Position numbers and translations under genes: made by a program | Assembly: GCA_937995825.1 (NCBI GenBank) | Contig: CALKJO010000009.1 | Coordinates: 248,001-312,000 of the forward strand | DNA: 64,000 nt | Origin: an uncultured Anaerolineae bacterium | Lineage (GTDB): Bacteria > Chloroflexota > Anaerolineae > Aggregatilineales > Phototrophicaceae | Direction of reading: 5' to 3' | In this document: in pieces, positions 9,644-18,026 of the stretch | Position numbering within the stretch: the stretch's first letter is position 1 | Layout: each line of letters starts with the position of its first letter | The notes under the pieces: model-generated | The model's input: the letters and a program-made list of their open reading frames with translations, nothing else | Told to the model about the DNA's origin: nothing | Databases searched by the model: none

Positions 9644-11989
9644 TTATGGCTCCGTCCGCGCCCACCGCAGCCGGAGCGAGTTCGACACGACAAACACGCT
9701 GGAGAACGCCATTGCAGCAGCGGCGAGAATCGGCATGAGTGCGCCCGCCATTGCCACCGGGATCAGGATGATGTTATAGATGAATGCCCAGAATAAATTC
9801 TGGTAAATCGTCCGCATGGTCGCCCGGCTCAGGCGAACGGCGCGCGCCACACCGCGCAGATCGCCGCTCACCAGCGTGACATCCGAGGCTTCCATAGCAA
9901 TGTCTGTTCCCGTGCCGATGGCGATCCCGACATCCGCCTGCGCCAGCGCGGGCGCATCGTTGATGCCGTCCCCCACCATCGCCACTCGCTTGCCCTCCAA
10001 CTGCACCTGTTTGATGGCGTTCACTTTCTGTTCCGGCAGCACATCGGCAAACACCCTTGAAATGCCGATCTGTTGGGCAATCGCCTCGGCGGTCGCCTGG
10101 TTGTCTCCCGTGATCATCACTACATCCATGCCGAATGCTTGGAGTTCGCGCACCGCGTCACGCGCGCCGGGCTTAACGGTATCTGCGATCCCGATGACGC
10201 CGACAAGTGTATCATCGACCGCGATCACAATCGCGGTCTGCGCCGCCCCGTGAAGATCATGCAGCGGCTTTTGGGCTGAACTCAGATCAATGCCTTCATC
10301 AGTCAGAAAACGCGGGCTGCCGACGCGGATGATCTGTCCGTGCAAACACGCTCGCACACCGCGACCGGATACCGCCTCGAACGCGGTCGGGTGGGCGAGC
10401 TTCAGAGCGCGGCTTTTCGCCGCTTCGACGACGGCTTGTGCGAGCGGGTGTTCGCTGGCGCGCTCGACGCTTGCAGCCAGCCACAGCAGCTCCGCCTCAC
10501 TGACCCCATTCAGCGGGATGACCTGCGTTACAACGGGTTCGCCCCGCGTGATCGTGCCGGTCTTATCGAGCGCGATCACTTGGATGCGTTTGGCATTCTC
10601 AAGCGACTCGCTGTTTTTGAACAGGATGCCCATGCCTGCGCCGCGCCCTGTCCCGACCATGATGGCGGTTGGAGTCGCCAAGCCGAGCGCGCACGGGCAG
10701 GCAATGACCAGCACCGCCACTGCGTTCACCATCGCCGCTGTAAAGCCCACCTGACCGATCAGCAGCCAGCCGATAAAGGTCAAGGCTGCCAGCGCAAGCA
10801 CGACCGGCACAAACACGCCGGATACCTGGTCGGCAATCCGCTGGATCGGCGCTTTCGATGCCTGCGCCTGCTCGACCAGGCGCACGATCTGTGCCAGCGC
10901 GGTCTCCGATCCGACGCGGCGCGCCTCGATGATCAGCCGGCCCTGCTTATTGATCGTCGCACCGATCACTTCACTGCCAACTGTCTTGTTCACGGGCAGG
11001 CTCTCGCCGGTCAGCATCGACTCATCGACGGCGGAGTGCCCTGCTATGACCACGCCGTCAACGGGAATCCGTTCGCCAGGTCGGACAACCAACCGGTCAC
11101 CGACCATGATCTCATCGCTGGCGATCTCGATTTCCTGATCGCCGCGCAGCAGCAGGGCAGTCTTGGGCGCAAGCCCCATGAGCTGCTTGATCGCGGCGCT
11201 GGTCTGACCTTTCGCCCGCGCTTCAAGCAGTTTACCAAGCGTGATCAGCGTCAGAATCACCGCTGCGGTTTCGAAGTAAACGTGATCGCCAACGACCTCC
11301 GCAAAACCGAACAAGAGTCCAGCTGTGACCACCACGCTGTACAGGTATGCCGCCGATGATCCAATCGCGATCAGCGTGTCCATGTTGGTCGTGCCGCTGC
11401 GCGCGGCTTTCCATGCGCCGACGAGATACTGCCGCCCAACCATGACCTGTACCGGCGTCGCCAGCGCCATCAGGACGAGTGGCATCCCAGACCAGAACAT
11501 CCACGCGAGCGCATCCGGCACGCCGTGAATCTGCGCCATCTCAATGGACATGTTTGCCATGCCCATATACGGCATGTATGCCGCCATAAGCAGGTCGCGC
11601 GCCATACTGATGATGAACAGCGGTAGGGTGAAAATGACGCCGATCACCACCAAACGCCGCTGATGGTCGATCTCCGCCTGACGTGCCGCTCGCTCTGCGT
11701 CTTCCGGCGCTGCTGAGTTGGTCAGGTCGATCACGCCGTAGCCAGCGGCTTCAACGGCTTTCACCAGATCGCCGCGCCGCGCTGTGCCGGGAAGATACGT
11801 GACGGTTGCGCGCTCGGTCGCCAGGTTGACCGACACATCGACGACGCCCTCCGGCTTTTTCAAAGCGCGCTCGACATTGCGAACGCACGCCGCGCAGGTC
11901 ATACCGGTGATCGGCAGGACAATTCTAGGATTGTCCCCCGATGGTGTGGGCGGTGCGAGTTTGATATCGTCCAGCGAAATGTCAGCCAT
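9644..11989 (-). CDS. copA: Cu(+)-exporting P1B-type ATPase CopA
   Basis: Inner-membrane pump that exports monovalent copper using ATP. One N-terminal HMA domain with GMTCAAC (Cys32, Cys35) is followed by the membrane domain with the copper motif CPC at 431-433, actuator motif TGES, phosphorylation motif DKTGT with Asp475, SEHPLA in the nucleotide domain and GDGINDAP. The last helices carry YN and MAFSS, the accessory copper ligands of group 1B-1 pumps, which argues against a Zn/Cd/Pb pump. Its start overlaps the end of the DUF305 gene by eight bases, and the MerR regulator lies one gene further upstream. The 781 residues match the usual length. Confidence 0.95.
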   Translation of the reverse strand: MADISLDDIKLAPPTPSGDNPRIVLPITGMTCAACVRNVERALKKPEGVVDVSVNLATERATVTYLPGTARRGDLVKAVEAAGYGVIDLTNSAAPEDAERAARQAEIDHQRRLVVIGVIFTLPLFIISMARDLLMAAYMPYMGMANMSIEMAQIHGVPDALAWMFWSGMPLVLMALATPVQVMVGRQYLVGAWKAARSGTTNMDTLIAIGSSAAYLYSVVVTAGLLFGFAEVVGDHVYFETAAVILTLITLGKLLEARAKGQTSAAIKQLMGLAPKTALLLRGDQEIEIASDEIMVGDRLVVRPGERIPVDGVVIAGHSAVDESMLTGESLPVNKTVGSEVIGATINKQGRLIIEARRVGSETALAQIVRLVEQAQASKAPIQRIADQVSGVFVPVVLALAALTFIGWLLIGQVGFTAAMVNAVAVLVIACPCALGLATPTAIMVGTGRGAGMGILFKNSESLENAKRIQVIALDKTGTITRGEPVVTQVIPLNGVSEAELLWLAASVERASEHPLAQAVVEAAKSRALKLAHPTAFEAVSGRGVRACLHGQIIRVGSPRFLTDEGIDLSSAQKPLHDLHGAAQTAIVIAVDDTLVGVIGIADTVKPGARDAVRELQAFGMDVVMITGDNQATAEAIAQQIGISRVFADVLPEQKVNAIKQVQLEGKRVAMVGDGINDAPALAQADVGIAIGTGTDIAMEASDVTLVSGDLRGVARAVRLSRATMRTIYQNLFWAFIYNIILIPVAMAGALMPILAAAAMAFSSVFVVSNSLRLRWARTEP

Positions 11990-12596
11990 TGAGACTCAGC
12001 TCCTCGATCATGGATTCCATCAGCGCAATCTCGGCGCTCTGCGCGCTGATGATAGTGTTTGCCAGCGCGATCAGCTCATCGTGCTGAGCGCGTCCCAGAA
12101 GCCGCTCTGACATATGCAGCGCGTCGTCGTGATGGTCGATCATCGCCTCAAGCCAGGCGATGTCATAGTCGCGACCTTCGAGGCGGTTTAGACCCGCGAA
12201 CATGCCCATCATCATCGGCGGATCGGTCTGTGGCATCGCCATACCGCCATGCCCGGCGTGTCCTGAATGTCCGCCTGCTGCTGGCGCTGCGGGCATCATC
12301 TCCATCATCGACATCGGCGCGTAGGCGACGTTGTACCAGGCGAGCAGCCAACCGCGCATCAGCTCGATCTCAGCGCTCTGAGCGGCGATAATCTGGGTGC
12401 AGAGAGCGCGCACAGACTCAGCTTCGGCTTTATCGAGACAGTCATTTGCCATATCCAGCGCCATCTGGTGATGGTCGATCATCCCTTCGAGAAACCGAAC
12501 TTCGGCGCGACCGCTGCGTCCATCGACCGACGCGTCTGCAAGCGCCGCGCTGATGCCAATCGTGAACAGGGCTGCCATAAGTGCAATGATTCGCAT
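11982..12596 (-). CDS. DUF305 secreted metal-associated protein with two DUF305 repeats
   Basis: A secreted or periplasmic protein with a signal peptide (ends ISAALA) and two copies of the DUF305 helical unit, each with the motif MIDHH ([13 protein letters not shown] and [13 protein letters not shown]). Between them is a Met/His/Gly-rich linker, a likely copper-binding stretch. DUF305 proteins are frequent partners of copper efflux genes, though the exact role is not established. The ATG at 12596 gives the signal peptide at the very N-terminus; the frame extends 22 codons further upstream but those residues are unlike a leader. It lies between merR and copA and overlaps copA by eight bases. 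Confidence 0.88.
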   Translation of the reverse strand: MRIIALMAALFTIGISAALADASVDGRSGRAEVRFLEGMIDHHQMALDMANDCLDKAEAESVRALCTQIIAAQSAEIELMRGWLLAWYNVAYAPMSMMEMMPAAPAAGGHSGHAGHGGMAMPQTDPPMMMGMFAGLNRLEGRDYDIAWLEAMIDHHDDALHMSERLLGRAQHDELIALANTIISAQSAEIALMESMIEELSLNG

Positions 12597-12651
12597 GTTG
12601 ACTCTGCTCCAAATCACCTGAATGAGATCAAAACTTAGAAAGCTGTCCGCT

Positions 12652-13050
12652 TCATCCCGCAAAGCTGTCGAATATCGGACATTCGTCGAGCGGGCGCTCG
12701 CCGCCGGGACAAACCTCGATCAGATCGACCAGCATCGCCCTCATCGAGGTCAGCAGACGGATGCGCTCGTCGATCTGCGCGATCTTTTGTGCGGTCAGGC
12801 TGCAAACAGCGCCACAGGTTGCATCCGGCGCATACTGAATATCGAGCAGCGTTCGGATTTCCTCCAGCGTGAAGCCCGCCGCCCGAGCGCGCTTGACGAA
12901 GTGCAGCCGTTCGGCAGCATCCTCATCGAACAGGCGGTAGCCCGCGTCGGATCGCTGGGGTTCGGTCAGTAATCCGCTGCGCTCGTAATAGCGAATGGTC
13001 TCCGGGTTGACGCCGCACCGTTTGGCGAGTTCTCCGCGTGTCATGAACAT
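12652..13050 (-). CDS. MerR-family heavy-metal-responsive regulator (CueR/ZntR-like)
   Basis: Transcription activator with an N-terminal winged-helix domain (TRGELAKRCGVNPETIRYYE) and a long dimerisation helix. Metal-binding cysteines are visible in ATCGAVCSLT and in the C-terminal loop CPGGERPLDECPIF. This Cys arrangement resembles the MerR/ZntR branch as much as CueR, so copper as inducer is inferred from the neighbouring copA. Two in-frame ATGs, 13050 and 13044, follow GGAG; a TTG at 13071 is less likely. The gene sits directly behind its own operator and heads the merR-DUF305-copA operon, implying autoregulation. Confidence 0.9.
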   Translation of the reverse strand: MFMTRGELAKRCGVNPETIRYYERSGLLTEPQRSDAGYRLFDEDAAERLHFVKRARAAGFTLEEIRTLLDIQYAPDATCGAVCSLTAQKIAQIDERIRLLTSMRAMLVDLIEVCPGGERPLDECPIFDSFAG

Positions 13051-13079
13051 GAATAGGGCTGCTTTCTCCAATACATTTC

Positions 13080-13111
13080 AGCTTACACCCTGTACCTTAC
13101 TACAGGGTCAA
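13080..13111 (-). promoter_or_regulatory. MerR-type promoter with operator dyad
   Basis: Read on the minus strand: -35 TTGACC, then a perfect dyad ACCCTGTA, six bases, TACAGGGT (13087-13108), then a -10 like TAAGCT. The spacer is 19-20 bp, the overlong spacing that MerR-family activators correct by twisting DNA. It lies about 30 bases upstream of the merR start and is the only promoter-like element of the operon. Confidence 0.88.
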
Positions 13112-13208
13112 GGCAAAAACGATGAGAAAAATCATCATCGCGGCATGTCATACGTTATGATGGCGCTTGGGTAATGTATTTGACGCTGAAGAACAGGGAA
13201 AACTTACA

Positions 13209-14522
13209 TTGACATCGATCGACTGGCGGCGGCTGCCCGCGCAGACCGGGATCGTGCTGAGCCTGGCGCTGATTCCAATCTGGCTGCGGATCGGGCAGAC
13301 TCCGGTGTTTGCGCCGCTGTATGCCACGCGATTTCTGATATTCCTGCCAATTCTGCTAACAATTTTCGGCTGGCTGCTGATGGGGCTGCCCGGATTTCAC
13401 GCGCTGCTGAAGGCTAAAGGACGCGGCGGTCAGGCGCGGCGAGCATGGGCGCTGCTGCTGCTGCTGCTGGCAGCATGGGCGGCATTTTCGACGGAATGGG
13501 CATTCATCCGCTGGCGCGATCCGCATGTGGCTGCCACGTCGGCGTTGCAATTCTGTGTCGTCGCGCTGTTCGCAATTGTGATGGTGTGCTGCGCGCCGCC
13601 AAAGCGGGTAATCGCCGGCGTGCTGGCGGTCACCCTGGCATGGCACGCGCCGCTGGTGATCGCGCAGGCGCTCAGCGGCGGGTCACTGGGGCTGACAGCG
13701 CTGGGCGAATTCGCTTTCAATGCCCAGATGACCGGGATCAGCCTGCTGCGGGCGGACGGCGCGGTCTTTGCCCGTCCGTATGGGCTGCTGCCGCATCCGA
13801 ATGTCGCGGCGGGCGCGCTGCTGGTTGGGACGCTGGCGTCGGCATCGCTGGTGTTCGCGGAGCGGCGAGTCGTGCGGCTGATCGGCGCGATGCTGCTCAT
13901 CGCCGGTTTCTCCGCACTCTTGCTGACTTTTTCACGCGGTGCATGGCTCGGACTGGCAGTTGGCGGACTCGTCGGGCTGCTGATGCTGCTGCCGCAGATG
14001 CGACGGCGGGACATTCGGCTGCCGCTGGCAGTCTCACTCATTGGGGTCATTGTCGTGACGGGATGGTGGCTGAACGCGTATCGCCCGTTTGTCCTGGCGC
14101 GGGCAGGGGAGGGACAGGAGTCGGTAGAACTGCGATCAGTCGCGGATCGGATCGTTTTCACGGATTTTGCGCTGCGGTCGATTGCTGAGCGCCCGATCCT
14201 CGGCGTTGGGATCGGCAATTTTCCCTGGCGCTCTAGTTTCTACATCGCCCAGACCTTTTACGATCTGCGCGGCGATAACGTGCATCATATCTACCTGCTT
14301 GCCTGGGCGGAACTCGGCACGCCGGGCGTCCTGCTGCTGATCGGCGCGCTGATCGCAGCATTCATCAGTGGGCTGAGGCGTCCACGGACGTTGGAACGCG
14401 CCGCGTTTCTGGCGGTGACCGCGGCGTTCGCGGCGGTGGGGTGGGTCGATCATTATCCCTGGACGATCCTGCACATGCAGGTCGCCTGGTGGGGGCTGAT
14501 GGCGGCGGCTCAGGGCAATTGA
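13209..14522 (+). CDS. O-antigen ligase family (Wzy/WaaL-like) membrane protein
   Basis: Polytopic membrane protein of 437 residues with about eleven or twelve hydrophobic segments. The large extracytoplasmic loop and flanks hold the family hallmarks: RPYGLLPHPNVAAGALL, FSRGAWLGLA, RPILGVGIGNF and DNVHHIYLLAWAELG, the last with the conserved His pair near the catalytic loop. Such proteins join or polymerise undecaprenyl-linked glycans outside the membrane. The TTG at 13209 is preferred because AGGGAA lies eight bases upstream; an in-frame TTG at 13167 lacks a ribosome site. No other glycan genes are adjacent, so the substrate is unknown. The 3' end overlaps the convergent epimerase gene by 13 bases. 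Confidence 0.85.
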   Translation: MTSIDWRRLPAQTGIVLSLALIPIWLRIGQTPVFAPLYATRFLIFLPILLTIFGWLLMGLPGFHALLKAKGRGGQARRAWALLLLLLAAWAAFSTEWAFIRWRDPHVAATSALQFCVVALFAIVMVCCAPPKRVIAGVLAVTLAWHAPLVIAQALSGGSLGLTALGEFAFNAQMTGISLLRADGAVFARPYGLLPHPNVAAGALLVGTLASASLVFAERRVVRLIGAMLLIAGFSALLLTFSRGAWLGLAVGGLVGLLMLLPQMRRRDIRLPLAVSLIGVIVVTGWWLNAYRPFVLARAGEGQESVELRSVADRIVFTDFALRSIAERPILGVGIGNFPWRSSFYIAQTFYDLRGDNVHHIYLLAWAELGTPGVLLLIGALIAAFISGLRRPRTLERAAFLAVTAAFAAVGWVDHYPWTILHMQVAWWGLMAAAQGN

Positions 14523-14914
14523 TACAGCTCCAGCAGCACGCCGCCAGTGCTGCGCGGATGGACGAACAGATAGCGCGTCCCGTCGGGGCGCGTCTTAGGC
14601 TGCTCGTTGATCAGCTCTGCGCCGGCTGCGCGCAGTCTGGCGGCGGCGGCATCGAGATCGCCCACATCGAGACAGAGATGATGCAAGCCCGCGCCGCGCT
14701 TTGCCAGATACTTCGCGACTCCGCTATCGTCCGTGAACGGCGCGACCAGCTCGATTGCGCCCTCGCCAGCAGGCAGACAAGCAATGTCCACCTGTTCATC
14801 CTGGTTGTGTTCGATATGATGCAGCGGCAGACCGAGCGTGTCGCGCCAGAATCCGAGCGCCCGCTCGACATCTTCGACCACAATCGCGACATGATGCAGC
14901 TTAATCTTTCCCAT
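14510..14914 (-). CDS. mce: Methylmalonyl-CoA epimerase (glyoxalase/VOC fold)
   Basis: A 134-residue vicinal oxygen chelate protein that interconverts (2R)- and (2S)-methylmalonyl-CoA in propionate and branched-chain amino acid metabolism. Family motifs are LHHVAIVVEDVERAL at the N-terminus, the metal-ligand region AIELVAP, GAGLHHLCLDV, and the C-terminal GVLLELYQ. Start at the ATG at 14914, with GAGGAA six bases upstream. No mutase or carboxylase gene is nearby. Glyoxalase I is the alternative, but the GLHH and LLELYQ motifs favour the epimerase. Confidence 0.9.
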   Translation of the reverse strand: MGKIKLHHVAIVVEDVERALGFWRDTLGLPLHHIEHNQDEQVDIACLPAGEGAIELVAPFTDDSGVAKYLAKRGAGLHHLCLDVGDLDAAAARLRAAGAELINEQPKTRPDGTRYLFVHPRSTGGVLLELYQLP

Positions 14915-15042
14915 GCTGGTTCCTCTTCGTGTTTGTGCTTTCAGACCATCATGATTAATCATTTTTAACAATGGTGAAAATTTTATTAATGGATCGCTGG
15001 TTTATGATCAACTTTAAGGACATCAAACTGGAAAGAAAAATC

Positions 15043-16464
15043 ATGAACTACAATTCGCGGCATTCCAGCAAGAGTTCAAATGAAGCAAAAGATTCGCTCA
15101 AGCGTCTTCAGGAACTAGCACAAAATGCCAGCGCGTCTAAACGCCGACTTGATGAAGACGACCCCTTCGCTGATCTCTATCCTGAGCAGCGGTCTGCTTC
15201 AAAAGACTACGCGCCTGTATCCGGCTCAGGACTGCCAGCCCGATCATCGCAGACTCAGCCCAGCGAATCAAGCGCTTCTCCGATTTTCTCATCCTCTCGC
15301 TCCGCGACGGCAAGTCCCAGTTCGCAGCCGAAGACACGCCCTGTCGCCAGCACGCCAACGAAAGCTCAGCCGGCGCGGCGACAAGCGCCTCCTCAGACAA
15401 AAACCGAGCGTGTAGAGCGCGAGCGCGGCGGTTCGCGCTTGGGTCTGTTTGTTTTCGTCGGTACGCTGTTGGGGACGCTCCTCGGCATTGCGGCGGACGC
15501 AGGCGGAGCAGCGGACACGCTGGAGCGCTTCAGAAGCCTTTTTTATCCCGAATTGTGCGTTGCGGGCAGCAACACAATTCTGGGTGACGGCATCGAGATG
15601 GCGGTGGACTGGAAGAACGAGTTTGAGCGACAGGCTGAAGTCCGTGTTCGGATTGAGGGCGTTGGATCGGTGCGCGGGGTTGAACGCGCCATCAGAGGCG
15701 AATGCGTGCATGTGCTGGCAATGTCCGAGCCGATGACGATCCTGCAATACAATGAGCTGAAAGGTGCAGGTGTGGAGATCGACTGCGCCGCTGTAATTGG
15801 CTATGATGTCGTTGCTTTCGTGACGGACATCGCAAACCCGCTTGCAGCGCTGTTGGAGCGGAATTTGCGCAGCATCCTGCGCGGTCAGATCACAGATTGG
15901 CAAACGGTCGGCGGCGTGCCGGGACCGATCCGCATGTTGGCGCGCCCCGGAAGCGGGACGACGGAAGTGATTCTGCGCACTGTCGCGGGCTGGCTGGATA
16001 ATGATCTGAGCGACAATCAGTATTTCCCGCCAGGCACAAATTACATTCCGTGCCCCTCAAACGATGTCTGTTTAGACGCAGCCCTAGCGATGCCGGGATC
16101 GCTCTATTGGGTCAGCACGGCATGGATGCGCACGCAGCCGGAGCAGTTCATCCGCATCATCCCTATCTTGCGGGGAGACGACCGCCCGATCAATCCGTTG
16201 GCTGACCGATTCAATCTGAGCGAATATCCTAGCAGCCTGATCCGCCCGCTGTATATGTATGTCCTGCGAAGTCCGATGATTCCTGATGAGAATGAGAAGC
16301 TGGCGCGTGAGTTTTTGCAGTTTGTGCGCAGCGTGCGCGGTCAGATGATCGTTGAAAAACATCATTTCTATACCTTTTTCAACTTCCCGCGCGGGGTTCA
16401 GAGTGACTTCCCTCCCAGCTTTGAGCCAGATGAGACAGGGCTGCGCCCTGTTTGCCGGACGTAA
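15043..16464 (+). CDS. PstS-like substrate-binding domain on a membrane-anchored, disordered N-terminal tail
   Basis: The first 125 or so residues are hydrophilic and low in complexity (Ser, Pro, Ala, Lys, Gln), with no signal peptide. A single hydrophobic segment (about 130-150, LGLFVFVGTLLGTLLGIAA) is followed by a PstS/PBP-like domain opening with AGSNTILGDGIEMA and containing EGVGSVRGVERAI, LAMSEPMT and RPGSGTTEV. By topology the tail is cytoplasmic and the binding domain outside. Four cysteines in the outer domain could pair. In PstS the GSNT, GSV and SGT segments hold the phosphate anion, so a similar ligand is plausible. ATG 15043 follows GGAAAG. No pst transporter genes are adjacent. 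Confidence 0.75.
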   Translation: MNYNSRHSSKSSNEAKDSLKRLQELAQNASASKRRLDEDDPFADLYPEQRSASKDYAPVSGSGLPARSSQTQPSESSASPIFSSSRSATASPSSQPKTRPVASTPTKAQPARRQAPPQTKTERVERERGGSRLGLFVFVGTLLGTLLGIAADAGGAADTLERFRSLFYPELCVAGSNTILGDGIEMAVDWKNEFERQAEVRVRIEGVGSVRGVERAIRGECVHVLAMSEPMTILQYNELKGAGVEIDCAAVIGYDVVAFVTDIANPLAALLERNLRSILRGQITDWQTVGGVPGPIRMLARPGSGTTEVILRTVAGWLDNDLSDNQYFPPGTNYIPCPSNDVCLDAALAMPGSLYWVSTAWMRTQPEQFIRIIPILRGDDRPINPLADRFNLSEYPSSLIRPLYMYVLRSPMIPDENEKLAREFLQFVRSVRGQMIVEKHHFYTFFNFPRGVQSDFPPSFEPDETGLRPVCRT

Positions 16465-16535
16465 GTTTGACTCATCTCAGACTCAGCGTTTCAGGATATG
16501 CTGTTGGCGTTTCGCTAAGTTAGGATCGGTTTTTT

Positions 16536-17243
16536 ATGGCAATGCTGCAAGGCAAAGAGCGCGCCGCCTACGTGCAGAATATGTTCGACCGGATCGCTGC
16601 TCGCTATGACCTGATGAACCGGGTGATGACGTTCGGGCAGGATCAGCGCTGGCGGCGATTTGTGATCCGGCAGACACAGCTTCCGACTGGCGGATCACTG
16701 CTCGATTTAGCGACCGGGACAGGCGATATCGCTTTTGCCGCACTCCACGCTGACCCATCGGCGCGGGTCATCGGCGCGGATTTCTCCGTTGGGATGATGC
16801 TGGTGGGGCAGAAACGTCCAAACGGTTCGGTCGTGCGCTGGAGCGGGGCGGACGCGCTCAATTTGCCTTTTCCGTCAGACTCATTCGATGCGGTGACGGC
16901 GGGCTACCTAATGCGCAACGTGATCGATATTCCGCGCGCTTTTGCCGAGCAGATGCGCGTGCTGAAGCCGGGGGGACGCCTGGTGCTGCTGGATACTGCG
17001 CCGCCGCCGGATAACCTGCTGCGCCCCTTCATTCTGCTGTATCTAAAGTACGGCATCCCAACTTTGGGCAGGCTGATCAGCGGCAACCCAGATGCCTATC
17101 AATATCTTCCGGAGTCGACACAGAAATTCAAGACACCAGAGGAACTGGCAGCGCTCATGCGCGCCGCTGGGTTCGTCGATGTTGCTTACAAAACTTTCAT
17201 GTTCGGCACAACGGCAGTTCACTGGGGCGCAAAACCGCGCTAG
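16536..17243 (+). CDS. menG: Demethylmenaquinone / ubiquinone methyltransferase
   Basis: SAM-dependent C-methyltransferase of the UbiE/MenG family, catalysing the last methylation in menaquinone or ubiquinone synthesis. The 235 residues contain the family entry motif FDRIAARYDLMNRVMTFGQD, SAM-binding motif I LLDLATGTGDIAF, and motif AGYLMRNVIDIPRAFAEQ with the RN pair, followed by VLKPGGRLVLLD. A Chloroflexota host would use menaquinone, hence the menG symbol; ubiE is the equivalent. The ATG follows TAGGAT. It is convergent with infA and has no terminator between. Confidence 0.93.
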   Translation: MAMLQGKERAAYVQNMFDRIAARYDLMNRVMTFGQDQRWRRFVIRQTQLPTGGSLLDLATGTGDIAFAALHADPSARVIGADFSVGMMLVGQKRPNGSVVRWSGADALNLPFPSDSFDAVTAGYLMRNVIDIPRAFAEQMRVLKPGGRLVLLDTAPPPDNLLRPFILLYLKYGIPTLGRLISGNPDAYQYLPESTQKFKTPEELAALMRAAGFVDVAYKTFMFGTTAVHWGAKPR

Positions 17244-17264
17244 CGCAGCCGCCCTCAAGCTCGG

Positions 17265-17525
17265 TCAGCGCAGTTCTTCACCTTCCTCACCGGGGCGCTG
17301 TCCTTCGCGATAGCGGTAGGTGATGCGCCCGCGCGATGGATCATACATGCTCATCTCTACACGCACGCGGTCGCCAAGCAGGATGCGAATGTAATACTTA
17401 CGCATTTTGCCCGACAGATACGCCAGAACTTTGTGCCCATTTTCCAGCTCAACCAGAAACTGCGTATTGGGCAGCGCCTCAACCACTACGCCTTCAACTT
17501 CAAGCTTGTCGTCTTTCTTTGCCAT
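17265..17525 (-). CDS. infA: Translation initiation factor IF-1
   Basis: Small OB-fold factor that binds the 30S A site during initiation. The 86 residues show the family core: [41 protein letters not shown], and GRITYRYR. A short acidic tail ([13 protein letters not shown]) exceeds the usual 72-residue length. Start is the ATG at 17525 with GGGTGAG upstream; the frame extends eleven codons further but IF-1 begins at this methionine. It lies downstream of rpsU on the same strand, after a perfect hairpin. Confidence 0.95.
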   Translation of the reverse strand: MAKKDDKLEVEGVVVEALPNTQFLVELENGHKVLAYLSGKMRKYYIRILLGDRVRVEMSMYDPSRGRITYRYREGQRPGEEGEELR

Positions 17526-17560
17526 ACTCACCCTTTGCCAGACTCTATAAACGAACAACT

Positions 17561-17583
17561 CCGCTGCCCACAGTGGGCAGCGG
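17561..17583 (-). promoter_or_regulatory. Perfect hairpin between rpsU and infA
   Basis: A 10-bp perfect stem CCGCTGCCCA / TGGGCAGCGG with a three-base loop lies between rpsU and infA. On the minus strand it is followed by AGTTGTT, not a T-run, so it may attenuate or define an mRNA end rather than terminate fully. Confidence 0.55.
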
Positions 17584-17639
17584 CGCGAGGTGAAGCATCA
17601 GATACGTTCAGCGGAGGAAAGCGAGCGCGCGGTCACACG

Positions 17640-17840
17640 CTAACGCGACAGCGCCTTGCGCTGACGGCGGCGCGAACGACGGATCGCTTTTTTCTTCTCA
17701 ATACGGCGGAGTTCGCTTTTGGAAATATGCCAGCGTTTACGACGGACGGTGCTGAGAACACCGCTGTTGGTCACTTTCTTACGGAACCGACGGAGCAGCG
17801 ATTCCTGCGATTCATTCGGTTTGAGCGTTACGTGCGCCAT
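17640..17840 (-). CDS. rpsU: 30S ribosomal protein bS21
   Basis: Small basic ribosomal protein, 66 residues, with the family start VTLKPNESQESLLRRFRKKV and an Arg/Lys-rich C-terminal helix that contacts 16S rRNA near the anti-Shine-Dalgarno. Its own ribosome site is near-perfect (AAAGGAGGTGA), which fits strong translation. It lies between rpsA and infA on the same strand. A hairpin sits in its 5' leader, about 35 bases before the start. Confidence 0.95.
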   Translation of the reverse strand: MAHVTLKPNESQESLLRRFRKKVTNSGVLSTVRRKRWHISKSELRRIEKKKAIRRSRRRQRKALSR

Positions 17841-17873
17841 GCCTTCACCTCCTTTCCGGTCGCATTATCAGGT

Positions 17874-17891
17874 GGAGCAGAAGCCTGCTCC
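17874..17891 (-). promoter_or_regulatory. Leader hairpin upstream of rpsU
   Basis: Perfect 7-bp stem GGAGCAG / CTGCTCC with a four-base loop, about 33 bases before the rpsU ATG. It is placed where it could influence ribosome access or mRNA stability; function is inferred only. Confidence 0.4.
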
Positions 17892-17976
17892 GGAATAATG
17901 TTGCTAAGTTCCATTAAATGCTGACAGCTGAGAATTGTACAGGACGGAATGCCCGCTGCATACGGCGAACATTGGC

Positions 17977-18012
17977 ATTCTGGAGATAGGCTTCTATGCC
18001 CATCTCCAGAAT
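17977..18012 (-). terminator. Long hairpin after rpsA, without T-run
   Basis: An 11-bp perfect inverted repeat (ATTCTGGAGAT / ATCTCCAGAAT) encloses a loop that itself contains GGC/GCC, giving a stem of up to 14 pairs. It starts 15 bases after the rpsA stop. The minus strand after it reads GCCAATG, so there is no U-tract. It could be a 3' stability or processing element, or a factor-aided terminator. Confidence 0.6.
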
Positions 18013-18026
18013 TCGATATGGCGGCA

